In this document: positions 54,316 through 63,080 of the stretch, piece by piece
Numbering within the stretch: the stretch's first letter is position 1
Layout of the letters: every line of letters begins with the position of its first letter
Assembly (NCBI GenBank): GCA_021166685.1
Contig: JAJPEU010000010.1
Span: 62,001 to 126,000, forward strand
Direction: 5' to 3'
DNA: 64,000 nt
From: Sulfurovum sp.
GTDB taxonomy: Bacteria > Campylobacterota > Campylobacteria > Campylobacterales > Sulfurovaceae
Translations under genes and position numbers: made by a program
Notes under the pieces: model-generated
Databases searched by the model: none
What the model was told of the DNA's origin: nothing
Seen by the model: only the letters and a program-made list of their open reading frames with translations

Positions 54316-56025
54316 ATGAAAGAAACAAATAAAACCTCTGCAATGGTAGAGACGCTCTACGATCTTGCGGCATTGGCAGATTATTCACTCATGGATACGC
54401 TAAGCTCTGACCCTGAAGCTACTTCAGACGGAGTTGATCATGCTCCGAGACAGGTCTTCTCTGGACACTATGTTCCTGTAAATCCCACACCCATCAAAGA
54501 CCCACAGTACATCGCCCATAGTGAGAACTTCTTCAGCGAACTGGGCTTTGATGATAGTTTGGCAGCATCAGAGGATTTTATCCGCATGTTCTCGGGCGAT
54601 ACCTCTCACTTGCCTGAGCCGATGCGTCGTCTTGGTTGGGCAACAGGGTATGCGCTTTCCATCTATGGAACCGAATACTACGAGCAGTGTCCTTTTAAAA
54701 CGGGTAACGGATATGGTGACGGTCGTGCCATTTCCATCCTAGAAGCGGTGATCAAGGGGCAGCGCTGGGAGATGCAGCTCAAAGGAGGCGGCAGAACGCC
54801 TTACTGCCGGGGTGCTGATGGTCGTGCCGTCCTGCGTTCAAGTATCCGTGAGTTTCTGGCACAAGAGCACATGCATGCTCTGGATGTGCCGACATCACGC
54901 TCTTTGAGTCTATACACCTCAAAAAAAGAGACGGTAAAGCGGCCGTGGTTTACAAAAGGATCATACTCAAAAGACCCCGAAGTCATGATTGATGAGGCCG
55001 TTGCTATCACCACACGGGTCGCACCTTCGTTTATCCGAGTGGGCCAACTCGAACTTTTCGGCAGACGTGCGCGTAAAAAAGAGCATCCAAAAGCGATGGA
55101 GGAGCTTGAAAAAATGATGTTGCACCTGATCGATCGAGAGTACAGTGACGTCATCGATGCGCATTTGCCTCTCCAGGAAAAAGTGCTCTTGCTGGCACAA
55201 GAGTTCCGAAAACGCCTCATTTCACTGGTAGCAAACTGGATTCGTGTCGGCTATTGTCAGGGAAATTTCAATAGCGACAACTGTGCCGCAGGCGGCTTCA
55301 CCCTTGATTACGGACCATTTGGGTTCATCGATATGTTTGACCCAAGATATCAGCCGTGGACGGGTGGCGGAGTGCACTTCTCGTTTCTCAATCAGCCTCA
55401 GGCTGCCGAGCGGAACTTTCATATGTTCTGCCTGGCGTTAAAGCCGCTGCTGGAGTCGAGTCAGGATGCTCTAACTCAGTTAGATGAGATAAGAAACGGC
55501 TTTCCCAAAGTCATGCACGAACAGATGGAAAAGATGTGGTCTGCCAAGCTAGGTCTACGTACCTTTGATGCGGCATTGTTCAAAGAGTTCATCCTGCTTA
55601 TGATAGAGACCTCTGTGGACTATACGATCTTCTTTCGTGAACTCTCTGCTGTACCTGAGGATATTGCTCCCCTCACAAAAAGTTTTTACGGTGACGCCGT
55701 ATACAATGAAAGTATCGTAAACAGATGGTCGGCGTGGCTGGAAAAATGGAAATTACTTGTTGATGCCGCTACGCCCGAATCCCGTGAAAGGCTTTCAAAG
55801 CAAATGAAAGCTATCAACCCTAAATACACGTTGCGGGAGTGGTTTCTCGTCCCTGCCTATCAACAGGCCGCCAATGGAGACTATACACTCATCAAAGAGT
55901 TGCAGGAAGTGATGACAAACCCCTATGCTGAGCAATCCAAAGAGACAGAGGAGAAATACTATAGAGAAAAGCCCTCTGAGTTCTTTGAGATTGCCGGCAT
56001 ATCCCATGTCAGCTGTTCGTCGTGA
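54316..56025 (+). CDS. selO: SelO family protein adenylyltransferase
   Basis: A 569-residue pseudokinase-fold enzyme that transfers AMP to protein hydroxyls and is linked to redox stress. The family blocks are all here: [16 protein letters not shown] near the start, the nucleotide loop [20 protein letters not shown] (about 155-175), the metal site [18 protein letters not shown], and the terminal SCSS. The third residue from the end is Cys, as in E. coli, not selenocysteine. An AAGGAA site lies before ATG 54316. It is the first chromosomal gene right of the element. Confidence 0.95.
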   Translation: MKETNKTSAMVETLYDLAALADYSLMDTLSSDPEATSDGVDHAPRQVFSGHYVPVNPTPIKDPQYIAHSENFFSELGFDDSLAASEDFIRMFSGDTSHLPEPMRRLGWATGYALSIYGTEYYEQCPFKTGNGYGDGRAISILEAVIKGQRWEMQLKGGGRTPYCRGADGRAVLRSSIREFLAQEHMHALDVPTSRSLSLYTSKKETVKRPWFTKGSYSKDPEVMIDEAVAITTRVAPSFIRVGQLELFGRRARKKEHPKAMEELEKMMLHLIDREYSDVIDAHLPLQEKVLLLAQEFRKRLISLVANWIRVGYCQGNFNSDNCAAGGFTLDYGPFGFIDMFDPRYQPWTGGGVHFSFLNQPQAAERNFHMFCLALKPLLESSQDALTQLDEIRNGFPKVMHEQMEKMWSAKLGLRTFDAALFKEFILLMIETSVDYTIFFRELSAVPEDIAPLTKSFYGDAVYNESIVNRWSAWLEKWKLLVDAATPESRERLSKQMKAINPKYTLREWFLVPAYQQAANGDYTLIKELQEVMTNPYAEQSKETEEKYYREKPSEFFEIAGISHVSCSS

Positions 56026-56168
56026 TCTTTGATGGATTTTTGAAGCAGTTTTTGTCTTACAAAAATAGCAAAATTAGGAGTATGTCAGGTGGAATAAGAA
56101 ATTCTCCAAAATCTGTCTTGGCAAACAGGGATTTATATTAAAAAGAGACTGATCGTAAAGCGGCAGTT

Positions 56169-56630
56169 TTATTGCAACTCTTTGAGTTTTTCCACTTTAA
56201 CTTTCGCAATACCTGCGCGAATCATTCCTATCTTGCGGGCAGCGGCAAGCGAAAGATCGACTACCCTTCCTTTGCTGTGAGGTCCTCTGTCATTGACTTT
56301 GGCTATGACGCTTTTTCCATTTTGAAGCATAGTGACACGTATCATCGTTCCAAAAGGCAATGTGCGGTGTGCTGCCGTATGAAGGCCGAGATTGCATATT
56401 TCGCCGCTTGCTGTGCGCCTTCCGCTCATGCACGTAGCATAATAAGAGGCATTGCCGATTTCAATTTTTGCTTTTTCGTCAACACGATAATTCTTTTCGT
56501 CATAAGCGACTGCATCTAGAGAATCTTTGGTTACGGTTTGTTTTGCATGAGGTTTAGGTGATTTGCTGCAGCCTGCAAAAAAAAGAGACACAGAGCATAA
56601 TAGAGCAAACCAATAAATGACTCTATACAT
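56169..56630 (-). CDS. rlpA: RlpA-like septal ring lipoprotein
   Basis: A 153-residue lipoprotein with a lipobox LFFAGC (Cys21) and a double-psi beta-barrel domain: GNASYYATCMSGRRTASGE, then AHRTLPFGTMIRVT, and VNDRGPHSKGRVVDLS. RlpA-type proteins cut naked glycan at the division septum. There is no C-terminal SPOR domain. Length is normal for the short form. Confidence 0.9.
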   Translation of the reverse strand: MYRVIYWFALLCSVSLFFAGCSKSPKPHAKQTVTKDSLDAVAYDEKNYRVDEKAKIEIGNASYYATCMSGRRTASGEICNLGLHTAAHRTLPFGTMIRVTMLQNGKSVIAKVNDRGPHSKGRVVDLSLAAARKIGMIRAGIAKVKVEKLKELQ

Positions 56631-56934
56631 ATTTTTCCTTTTTATTTTAGATCTTCAATTTTTTTGTTCATCAAGAATTTTGCCAAACAACTTTGTTTTC
56701 TTTGCTTCTTTATTTTAACATTTTGCTTACTCGAATGAGTTTTATTTGCGTATTCTACCCAAAATAGACTTTTTGGAAATCAAAGAGACCTGCAATGCTT
56801 GTTAGCCTTATTGGAATATGACGGTTTAAAAGGAGTGAAGCGAATAACCATAATTTCATAAGTATTGCTCTGGCTATTTCAGGTTTAGCATCCCTTTGAA
56901 TAAAAGAGGCTTCGATAAAGAGGTTACTGTGGGA
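56631..56934. other. Intergenic region before rlpA, with a small open frame
   Basis: No recognised gene. A minus-strand frame stays open for 59 codons after the potassium-channel stop (56934 to 56755) and holds an ATG at 56859 giving MKLWLFASLLLNRHIP and on; it has no ribosome site. It may be chance or a degraded tail. The rest holds no promoter I could name. Confidence 0.25.
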
Positions 56935-58611
56935 TTAAAATGCTGTTTTGCGTTTGGTGAAAGGAATATAGATTGATTTTTCTTCAACACCATTGAGAAC
57001 ATAGTAGAGTTCATGACGATGGTTGACGATCGTTATAAAGCGTTTTAGGCTAGACGGAATAGTAGCAATCAGCAAATGATCGTTGGGTTGTAAAAATGTT
57101 GTGTTCTCGGGCAGCAAAATAAATTCACCGTTTTCGCGTTTGATCCCCAGTACGGCCAATTCCAAATCTTTGCCGTCATGGTAAGGGTTGTCTGTAAGCT
57201 GGCCCAGCATAACGGGCATACGGGTTATATATGCAAAGAGGGCATACATGGTGTTGGAGTTTACTGCAAGCTCCAACAGGGCAGGGCGTTTGTTGACGCG
57301 GTTGGTGATATATTCTAGGATATGAATTAGTTTTTCGTTTTCAAACGACGAAACGGTGTTGATAAAATCAAAGGTCATCGGGCGGTCGATGTAGTTGTAT
57401 GCATCCAACGCGGCGATTTGGTCGATCATGAAGATTTTGTCTGCGCGCAGATGAGAAAATAAGCTTCTTTCTTCCAGTTCGTTTTCTCGGACAATCACAA
57501 AAATATCAGGTTTAAGTGCGCGGGCAGTTGCGATGATAGAAAGATTGATCGCATCATCATTGGTCCCTGCGATAATGCACGAAGCATTCATAATGCCTGC
57601 TTCAAGAAAAAATTCTTGATCGGAAACTACTTTTTCATGAATTTTTTTATTGACATCCAAAAAGATATAGTCGATGTGATTTTTGTCTAGGGTTTTTTTA
57701 AGCGTCTTCCCGAAGCGTCCGCCTGAACATACGATATATTTGCCCGTAGGCAGGATATCGGTTTTGCTGACATGAAGGTTTCCTCCCTGTGTCCAGCTAA
57801 AAAGATTAAAAAGATAGGGTGATTTTAGGGCAAAATCAATCCGTCGGGCGATAATAGAAAAGATATCAATGACGTGGTTTACGCCGATATTGGTAAGGTT
57901 TTCTCCTCCCTGCTTTAATCCTGAGCGGGCGATAATTTTGAGATTTTTATTTAAAATGCGCGCACGTACGGAGATTTTAAGATTAATTTGATCATCGTCA
58001 AAGAGGGTAATTAGGTATTTGCAGTGAGGTGAAAGTACGCCTGCAGACTTCAGTACGTCTGTCGAAGAAGCATCTGCGACAACCGCGGGAATAGAGGGCA
58101 TATAAAGTTCACTCTTAAGCGCTTCAATTTTTTCAGCATTTTTATCTATGACGATGATGCGGTAAAGATTGTCTTCATTGAGCTTATTGATAAGAAGTTT
58201 TCCCGCATCCGTATAGCCGCAGATAATGATAAAATTTTGTTTTAAATTGCGTACTTTTCTTCTAAAGGTGTTCATTCTGATGGCATAAATAAATGCTTTG
58301 TCTTGAAAAAGAGCGATAATCGACCCAAGCGCATAAAGCCAGGCAGGAACAGTTGCGTAAACTGTGACGAGCATTACTAACCGCTGCGGATAAGTAAACG
58401 CGTAGGGAATTTCTCCAAAACCAATAGTGGTTGCCGTATAGGCCACCACATACATTGCATCAAAAAAACTAAAGTAATAAGGATTTCCGTCACCATCTGC
58501 ACCCGGAATCAGAGTTAGAAGAAGCACAGGAATAGCATGTGCAAGATTCAAAACAATAAGCGGTATTCTTAATTTTCTTAAAATGAGCCAAATGGATGAT
58601 TCGTGATGCAT
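56935..58611 (-). CDS. Potassium channel with two RCK (TrkA-N) domains
   Basis: A 558-residue channel. Two transmembrane helices flank a pore loop with the selectivity filter TTIGFGE (61-67, TIGFG rather than TVGYG). Two Rossmann-type RCK domains follow, the first with IIICGYTDAGKLLI and the second starting IVCSGGRFGKTLK, then a TrkA-C-like end near residue 470-540. It should gate K+ flux in response to a ligand or ions. The small DUF gene is 8 bases upstream, so they are cotranscribed. Confidence 0.88.
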   Translation of the reverse strand: MHHESSIWLILRKLRIPLIVLNLAHAIPVLLLTLIPGADGDGNPYYFSFFDAMYVVAYTATTIGFGEIPYAFTYPQRLVMLVTVYATVPAWLYALGSIIALFQDKAFIYAIRMNTFRRKVRNLKQNFIIICGYTDAGKLLINKLNEDNLYRIIVIDKNAEKIEALKSELYMPSIPAVVADASSTDVLKSAGVLSPHCKYLITLFDDDQINLKISVRARILNKNLKIIARSGLKQGGENLTNIGVNHVIDIFSIIARRIDFALKSPYLFNLFSWTQGGNLHVSKTDILPTGKYIVCSGGRFGKTLKKTLDKNHIDYIFLDVNKKIHEKVVSDQEFFLEAGIMNASCIIAGTNDDAINLSIIATARALKPDIFVIVRENELEERSLFSHLRADKIFMIDQIAALDAYNYIDRPMTFDFINTVSSFENEKLIHILEYITNRVNKRPALLELAVNSNTMYALFAYITRMPVMLGQLTDNPYHDGKDLELAVLGIKRENGEFILLPENTTFLQPNDHLLIATIPSSLKRFITIVNHRHELYYVLNGVEEKSIYIPFTKRKTAF

Positions 58612-58619
58612 GTCAGCCT

Positions 58620-58997
58620 TTATCTTTTCAAGAGGAGTGTTTCACCGATAAATAATGCTACAGATATGATATTGGCTATCAAGGCACCTGCTGCCAAAGA
58701 GATAACTATAGAAAAGAGATCCGGAGTCATAGCGTTTGACATATTAACAATCCCCCACACCGAAGCAGCAGCAATCAGTTGTAAATCCGCAACAAAACTT
58801 GTGGCAAGCAGAACCGATCCGGTTTGTGTTTTGTCGCCCAGTTTCATAATGGTGGCAATAAAATTAACTGCGATAGCAGCATAAAGCTCATATACGCTAT
58901 GGTGGCCAATTACATCAATTTCGCCATAAACAAAACCAAAATTCAGCGTCAGTGACAAAATGATAAAAAAACCTGAAATCACTTTTTCTGAGTTCAT
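58620..58997 (-). CDS. Small four-helix membrane protein, DUF6394-like
   Basis: A 125-residue hydrophobic protein with about four membrane helices (about 8-24, 36-52, 63-82, 98-118). It resembles DUF6394 of Campylobacterota, an assignment made from memory of the pattern and not verified. It is cotranscribed with the potassium channel, suggesting an accessory subunit. The ATG is preceded by an AAGGAG-type site near 59010. Confidence 0.55.
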   Translation of the reverse strand: MNSEKVISGFFIILSLTLNFGFVYGEIDVIGHHSVYELYAAIAVNFIATIMKLGDKTQTGSVLLATSFVADLQLIAAASVWGIVNMSNAMTPDLFSIVISLAAGALIANIISVALFIGETLLLKR

Positions 58998-59123
58998 ATA
59001 TTTTTCTCCTTCAAATGTAAAATATAATTATAGTTGGTTTGAAGTTAGTTATGATTTAAAAACAATCATTAAAATAAATAAAAGTTTTATCTGTTGCTCG
59101 CTTTTGCATGTATTTCACAAAAA

Positions 59124-59142
59124 TTACACTTTTGTAGTGTAA
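59124..59142. promoter_or_regulatory. Inverted repeat upstream of the repeat protein gene
   Basis: TTACACT and AGTGTAA, 7-bp perfect arms with a 5-base spacer, lie about 30 bases before the ATG at 59173. Size and place fit an operator or a short leader hairpin. The binding protein is not known. Confidence 0.45.
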
Positions 59143-59172
59143 TATAAGGTATATTATTAAAAAGGATTTAAT

Positions 59173-59661
59173 ATGAATAAAATAAATTTTAAAAAGTGGG
59201 GAATGGCCGGAATTGTTTGCGGTATGTTGTTGGCAGGCGGAACCACTAAAACATTTGCTTCGCCTCCATATCCTCTTGAAGCAGTGGTGATAGATATTAT
59301 TACCGGTGCATTTGACAGACCTTATTATGATCAGCCTTATTATTTTTATAATGGAAGATATTATTATGGAGGAGTGTGGCGTAACGGACATTATTATTAT
59401 AAAGGCCGCAAATTAAGACATGGACGGTTTCATCAGCGTGGACGTTTTTATCGAGACGGACGCTATTATGATCACGGTTACCGGTTTGACAGAAGAGACT
59501 ACAGAAAAGACAGAAAAGAATATTTAAAAGACAGAAGAAAAGATAGAAAAGAATACTTGAAAGATAAAAGAAAAGACAGAAAAGAATATTTAAAAGACAG
59601 ACGAGAAGACAGAAAAGAATATTTGAAAGACAGACGAGATAGAGATGATCGCTCAAGATAA
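59173..59661 (+). CDS. Secreted basic protein with C-terminal repeats
   Basis: A 162-residue protein with a signal peptide (about 1-30), a tyrosine- and glycine-rich middle (YYFYNGRYYYGG and YYYKGRK), and a basic C-terminal stretch made of four 11-residue repeats built on DRKEYLKD(R/K)R. The encoding DNA repeats with a 33-base period. Such proteins may coat surfaces or bind polyanions. I do not recognise a named family. Confidence 0.65.
   Translation: MNKINFKKWGMAGIVCGMLLAGGTTKTFASPPYPLEAVVIDIITGAFDRPYYDQPYYFYNGRYYYGGVWRNGHYYYKGRKLRHGRFHQRGRFYRDGRYYDHGYRFDRRDYRKDRKEYLKDRRKDRKEYLKDKRKDRKEYLKDRREDRKEYLKDRRDRDDRSR
59509..59640 (+). repeat. Four tandem 33-bp repeats
   Basis: Units at 59509-59541, 59542-59574, 59575-59607 and 59608-59640, all in frame, encode DRKEYLKD-based units. 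The third base differs between copies, so the repeat is old enough to have drifted or is selected at protein level. Confidence 0.85.
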
Positions 59662-59757
59662 GTTGGTCTATAGTAGTTAAATAAAGGAAAAAATAAAGCT
59701 TCTCAGATAAAGAGTGGTATAATAATATCCTATCGATTAAATAAAATAAGGAAAAAA

Positions 59758-60381
59758 ATGAAAAAGATTACAGCATCAATCGTAGCAGCGGTAGCAATGA
59801 ATGCATTTGTATTCGCAGGCGGAGATATCGCTCCGGTAGAGCCTGAAGTAACAGTTCCCGAAGTGGTAGAACCCGCTCCGTTTCCGGGTGCATTCTATGT
59901 GGGTTTGGGATACGCTTATATGAACATGAATATTGACGAGATTCAGCGTGAAGAAGCTGATATATCCGCGCATTCGGCACTATTGCTAGCGGGATACAAC
60001 TATAACCAATACTTTGGACTTGAAGCAAGATATGCGATGAATATCGGTGACCCTGAATTTGACGGGTATGGGGAAGATGATGATCCGGACGGCGATTTTA
60101 CAAATGCCGCCATCTATCTTAAAGCGATGTATCCGTTTGAAAAGATCAATGTTTATGCACTTCTTGGATATGGTCAAGTCACGCTTGATACTACAGAATC
60201 TGGAGACCATTCTGAGTCAGGATTTCAATGGGGTCTAGGTGCAAACTATGCAATCACTGAAAATATCGGTGTCTTTGCAGACTATACAAGACTTTATGAT
60301 GATGAAGGGTTCGACGGAGCATTCTTGGGTCAAGATGTAGTGGTTGACTCTATCAATCTTGGCGTTACATATACTTTTTAA
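59758..60381 (+). CDS. Outer-membrane beta-barrel protein
   Basis: A 207-residue protein with a signal peptide (cleaved near AFA-GG at 18-21), a proline-rich acidic linker, and an OmpA-like 8-stranded barrel: FYVGLGYAYMNMN at the start, LLLAGYNYNQYFGLEARYAM, AIYLKAMYPF, VYALLGYGQVTL, QWGLGANYAI and the terminal INLGVTYTF. The last residue is Phe, the signal for BAM insertion. A strong hairpin follows. Confidence 0.85.
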   Translation: MKKITASIVAAVAMNAFVFAGGDIAPVEPEVTVPEVVEPAPFPGAFYVGLGYAYMNMNIDEIQREEADISAHSALLLAGYNYNQYFGLEARYAMNIGDPEFDGYGEDDDPDGDFTNAAIYLKAMYPFEKINVYALLGYGQVTLDTTESGDHSESGFQWGLGANYAITENIGVFADYTRLYDDEGFDGAFLGQDVVVDSINLGVTYTF

Positions 60382-60397
60382 GGTGTGGGTTTTGATC

Positions 60398-60430
60398 GGC
60401 CGGATACCTATCCGGCCACTCCTTTTTACT
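60398..60430 (+). terminator. Terminator after the beta-barrel gene
   Basis: GGCCGGATA and TATCCGGCC form a 9-bp stem (60398-60406 and 60409-60417) followed by CCTTTTTACTTTT. It is the clearest intrinsic terminator in the window. Confidence 0.8.
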
Positions 60431-60567
60431 TTTAATGATAAGATAGCGTTATGTATTATTAAGTATTTTTGCTATAAACTTCTTCAAAAATTTTAATCAA
60501 ACGGGTCAAAGAGCATAAATTTTTTGTATTTGGCGGAAATGATTAGGAATGAAAGAAAGGCAGAAGA

Positions 60568-61362
60568 TTGAAGTCTTTTTATTTTATTATGCTTTTTATT
60601 TTTGTTGCAGGTTTTACCCAATGCGGTGCAAATCCGATTGACAGACAGAATGAAGATAGAATCGTTTTTGAAAAAGAAAACGATAATATAGAAAATGAAT
60701 TTGAAGAATTTGCCGATGAATTTGAATCAGAAGAGAAGACAAGCGATCCTTTTGCAAGCTACAATAGGGTTATGACACGTTTTAATGACGGTATGTACGA
60801 GTGTGTACTTAAGCCTGTAGGAAAGCGCTACGATGAGGCAGTATCTCTTCAAGTGAAAGAGAGTATAAGAAATTTTTTCAATAATATTTATTTCCCCGTG
60901 AGATTTGTCAATAATCTGCTGCAAGGGAAATTTTCTCATACCGTACAAGAGACGCAGCGGTTTGTCATCAACAGTACTCTGGGTATATTGGGGTTTTTTG
61001 ATCCTGCAAAGAGTTATTTTAAGATTGAAGCGCATGAAGAGGATTTTGGCCAGACGCTTGGATTTTACGGCATAAAAGGCGGTCCTCATATCGTTTTGCC
61101 CCTTCTTGGGCCTTCGAACCTCAGGGATACGATAAGCCTTTATCCTGATGCACTTTTGAGCCCTCTTGATTATACGGAGCAAAGCTATCCCACACTGACA
61201 GATACATGGGCTGAATTTATAGCTGCAAAATCGCTTGAAGAGATCAATCGTATTTCTCTTGATATGGATAATTACGAAAAAATGAAAAATGATGCGGTTG
61301 ATTTGTATCCTTATCTAAGGGATGCCTATGAGCAGTATAGAAAAAAACAGATCGAGGAGTAA
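60568..61362 (+). CDS. mlaA: MlaA/VacJ outer-membrane lipid transport protein
   Basis: A 264-residue MlaA. It starts with TTG at 60568 after an AAAGG site, then a signal sequence with a weak lipobox (FTQC), a variable acidic linker and the conserved core: DPFASYNRVMTRFND, YFPVRFVNNLLQGK, INSTLGILGFFDPA and GQTLGFYGIKGGPHIVLPLLGPSNLRD-type middle. It removes phospholipid from the outer leaflet of the outer membrane. mlaC follows after 3 bases. Confidence 0.92.
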   Translation: MKSFYFIMLFIFVAGFTQCGANPIDRQNEDRIVFEKENDNIENEFEEFADEFESEEKTSDPFASYNRVMTRFNDGMYECVLKPVGKRYDEAVSLQVKESIRNFFNNIYFPVRFVNNLLQGKFSHTVQETQRFVINSTLGILGFFDPAKSYFKIEAHEEDFGQTLGFYGIKGGPHIVLPLLGPSNLRDTISLYPDALLSPLDYTEQSYPTLTDTWAEFIAAKSLEEINRISLDMDNYEKMKNDAVDLYPYLRDAYEQYRKKQIEE

Positions 61363-61365
61363 AGA

Positions 61366-61968
61366 GTGAGAGGCCTATACAAAAAAATTTTATTATCGTT
61401 TTTGGTTGCTTTTATGGCGCAAAATGCAGCGGCAAACGAACAGGTGCAGTTGCAAAATCGTTTTTTAAAAAAAATCGATGAGGTCGTGTTGATCGTAGAG
61501 GATAAAAAACTTTCCAAAGATGCAAGAAACCGAAAAATCGTTAAAGCATTAACGCCGATGTTTGATTTTGAACTGATGGCAAAATTGAGTCTTGACGGTG
61601 CGTGGAGAGGGCTATCGGCGGAAAATGCAAAAAAATTTATTGATCTTTACGTAGAGAGAATGAAAAATTCATACTCGGCAAAAATTGATGCTTATGAGGG
61701 CGAAAAGGTAAAAATTAAGAAAATTCAACAGCCGAAATCTGATAGAATTGCTTTTGTAACAGATTTGACCGGTAAAGAAAATAAACTTGAAATTGTTTAT
61801 AAGTTCTATAAGCCCAAAACAAAAATACCCAATAAAGATGAGTGGCTTATCTATGATGTAGAAATTTTGGGTGTGAGTATTTTGAAAACGGACAGAGCTC
61901 AATTTAGGGAATTTCTGCAAACCAAAAGTATATACGAACTGATGGACGCTTTATCTAAGCAGTTATAG
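61366..61968 (+). CDS. mlaC: MlaC/Ttg2D phospholipid-binding protein
   Basis: A 200-residue periplasmic carrier with a signal peptide (about 1-23). FDFELMAKLSLDGAWRGLSAENAKKF and the following helices, then the strand pair ending in WLIYDVEILGVSILK, match MlaC. It shuttles lipids between MlaA and the inner-membrane MlaFEDB complex, which is not in the window. The start is GTG 61366, with AGGAG close upstream; it is coupled to mlaA. Confidence 0.9.
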   Translation: MRGLYKKILLSFLVAFMAQNAAANEQVQLQNRFLKKIDEVVLIVEDKKLSKDARNRKIVKALTPMFDFELMAKLSLDGAWRGLSAENAKKFIDLYVERMKNSYSAKIDAYEGEKVKIKKIQQPKSDRIAFVTDLTGKENKLEIVYKFYKPKTKIPNKDEWLIYDVEILGVSILKTDRAQFREFLQTKSIYELMDALSKQL

Positions 61969-62039
61969 ATTAAAGCTGATTGCATTTTGAGAAAAGGTTG
62001 CTGTGTCAGCATCGGGTTATTCCTAAAATTATATTATGA

Positions 62040-62259
62040 AGTTAAAGTGTCACCAAGTCGTCCATCGAAGCGGATGGCCGATTGAGAGATGGTCGGATTT
62101 TTGTTTTGTATCGGCATCCCTCCGCTTCTTGCAAGCTCTTTGGAAGAACATAGTGTTTACCGGCAACCTGATTGAGTTGTATGTTCGCTGCCTAAAAGTT
62201 CTAAAACGACTTTGGTTTTGAATTCTGCACTAAATTGGCGTTGTTGTCTCCTGCTCACC
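62040..62259 (-). pseudogene. Decayed IS3-family transposase OrfA
   Basis: From GTG 62259 the frame reads SRRQQRQFSAEF, a standard IS3-type orfA start; after a one-base shift it goes on with KTKVVLELLGSEHTTQ, and after another shift with VAGKHYVLPKSLQEAEG, matching the usual helix-turn-helix end. At least two frameshifts exist, and orfB is absent. No inverted repeats or target duplications are seen. The residue matches are from knowledge of the IS3 family. Confidence 0.6.
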
Positions 62260-62375
62260 CTTTTTCCTAAATGCTTTATTTGCTGTATTATTTAGGCACA
62301 GGAAACTCTTAAATCGCTGTCAAATTTTTGCGAGACATTATAAAAATGTTAAGCTGCAGAATGCAGAAGTGAGAG

Positions 62376-62381
62376 TATAAT
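62376..62381 (+). promoter_or_regulatory. -10 box of the DUF948-like/YtxH-like gene
   Basis: A perfect TATAAT 31 bases before ATG 62413, with no clear -35, as elsewhere in the window. Confidence 0.45.
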
Positions 62382-62412
62382 AAAATAATCACAGTAATGA
62401 AAGGGTTATAAA

Positions 62413-63063
62413 ATGATTGATCAACAGCTTTTGTTGTTAGGGATTATTGCAATATGTATGGTTATCATTACTGTGATAATTGTTTTTTCTGCTATCCAGC
62501 ATACCAAAACCATACATAAAGTAAATGCCTTTATTGACCTTGGTCAAGACGGGCTTTCTACTCTTTCGAATAATCTTACTGTAATCACTCAAGAAAGTAG
62601 TGATTTACTGGAGAAGCTAGGAGATGAAAGTCAACTATTAACATTCAAGGCCTCCAATAGTATCGCTAAATTAACCAATGCCTCTCTCGCGTTTAAGGCA
62701 TTTTCTCAGTTTTTAAAAAAAAATCCAGAAATAAAAGAGGACAACATGAACAAAAATAATCTACTCAGTTTTACAGTCGGTGCAGCTATCGCAGGTATTG
62801 GTGCGTATTATATTTTCAAAAATAAAGATGAAATTTCAAATAAAATCAACGCTCTAGAGGAAACTCTTGTTGATGATTACGGAGAATTAGTCAGCAAAGC
62901 AAAAGAGAAGCTCGAAGAATTAGTCAAAGCATTTCAATCTACGGCACAAGAATTTTTACATGGCGGGACCGTGGATGAAATCAAAGAGAATGAAATCAAG
63001 CAACTCGTTAAAAAACTCGATAAACTCCAAAAAGAAATAGAATCATTTAGCATAAAAAGTTAA
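62413..63063 (+). CDS. DUF948-like membrane protein fused to a YtxH-like domain
   Basis: A 216-residue protein. Residues 1-110 have one N-terminal transmembrane helix (about 6-28) and a long helical segment like DUF948. From residue 112, MNKNNLLSFTVGAAIAGIGA and following matches a YtxH-type start: a short hydrophobic helix and then a coiled coil to the end. An AGAGGA site lies just before the in-frame ATG at 62746, so the second half may also be made alone. In Bacillus the two domains are separate neighbouring genes (ytxG, ytxH). Function is not known in this phylum. Confidence 0.6.
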   Translation: MIDQQLLLLGIIAICMVIITVIIVFSAIQHTKTIHKVNAFIDLGQDGLSTLSNNLTVITQESSDLLEKLGDESQLLTFKASNSIAKLTNASLAFKAFSQFLKKNPEIKEDNMNKNNLLSFTVGAAIAGIGAYYIFKNKDEISNKINALEETLVDDYGELVSKAKEKLEELVKAFQSTAQEFLHGGTVDEIKENEIKQLVKKLDKLQKEIESFSIKS

Positions 63064-63080
63064 TTTTTATTTAAATGTGT

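Larger units (their letters stand above)
61969..62412. other. Region with a transposase remnant and a promoter
   Basis: No intact gene in 444 bases. A decayed IS3-type orfA is read at 62040-62259 on the minus strand. A TATAAT at 62376-62381 precedes the next gene by 31 bases, with an AAGGG ribosome site. No terminal inverted repeats of an IS were found by eye. Confidence 0.5.

Noticed and set aside
56755-56859. 34-codon frame after the potassium channel
   Set aside because: It reads well but has no ribosome site and may be a chance frame, so it is not listed as a gene.
62036-62221. Plus-strand 61-codon frame behind mlaC
   Set aside because: It is the antisense of the decayed transposase and has no ribosome site.
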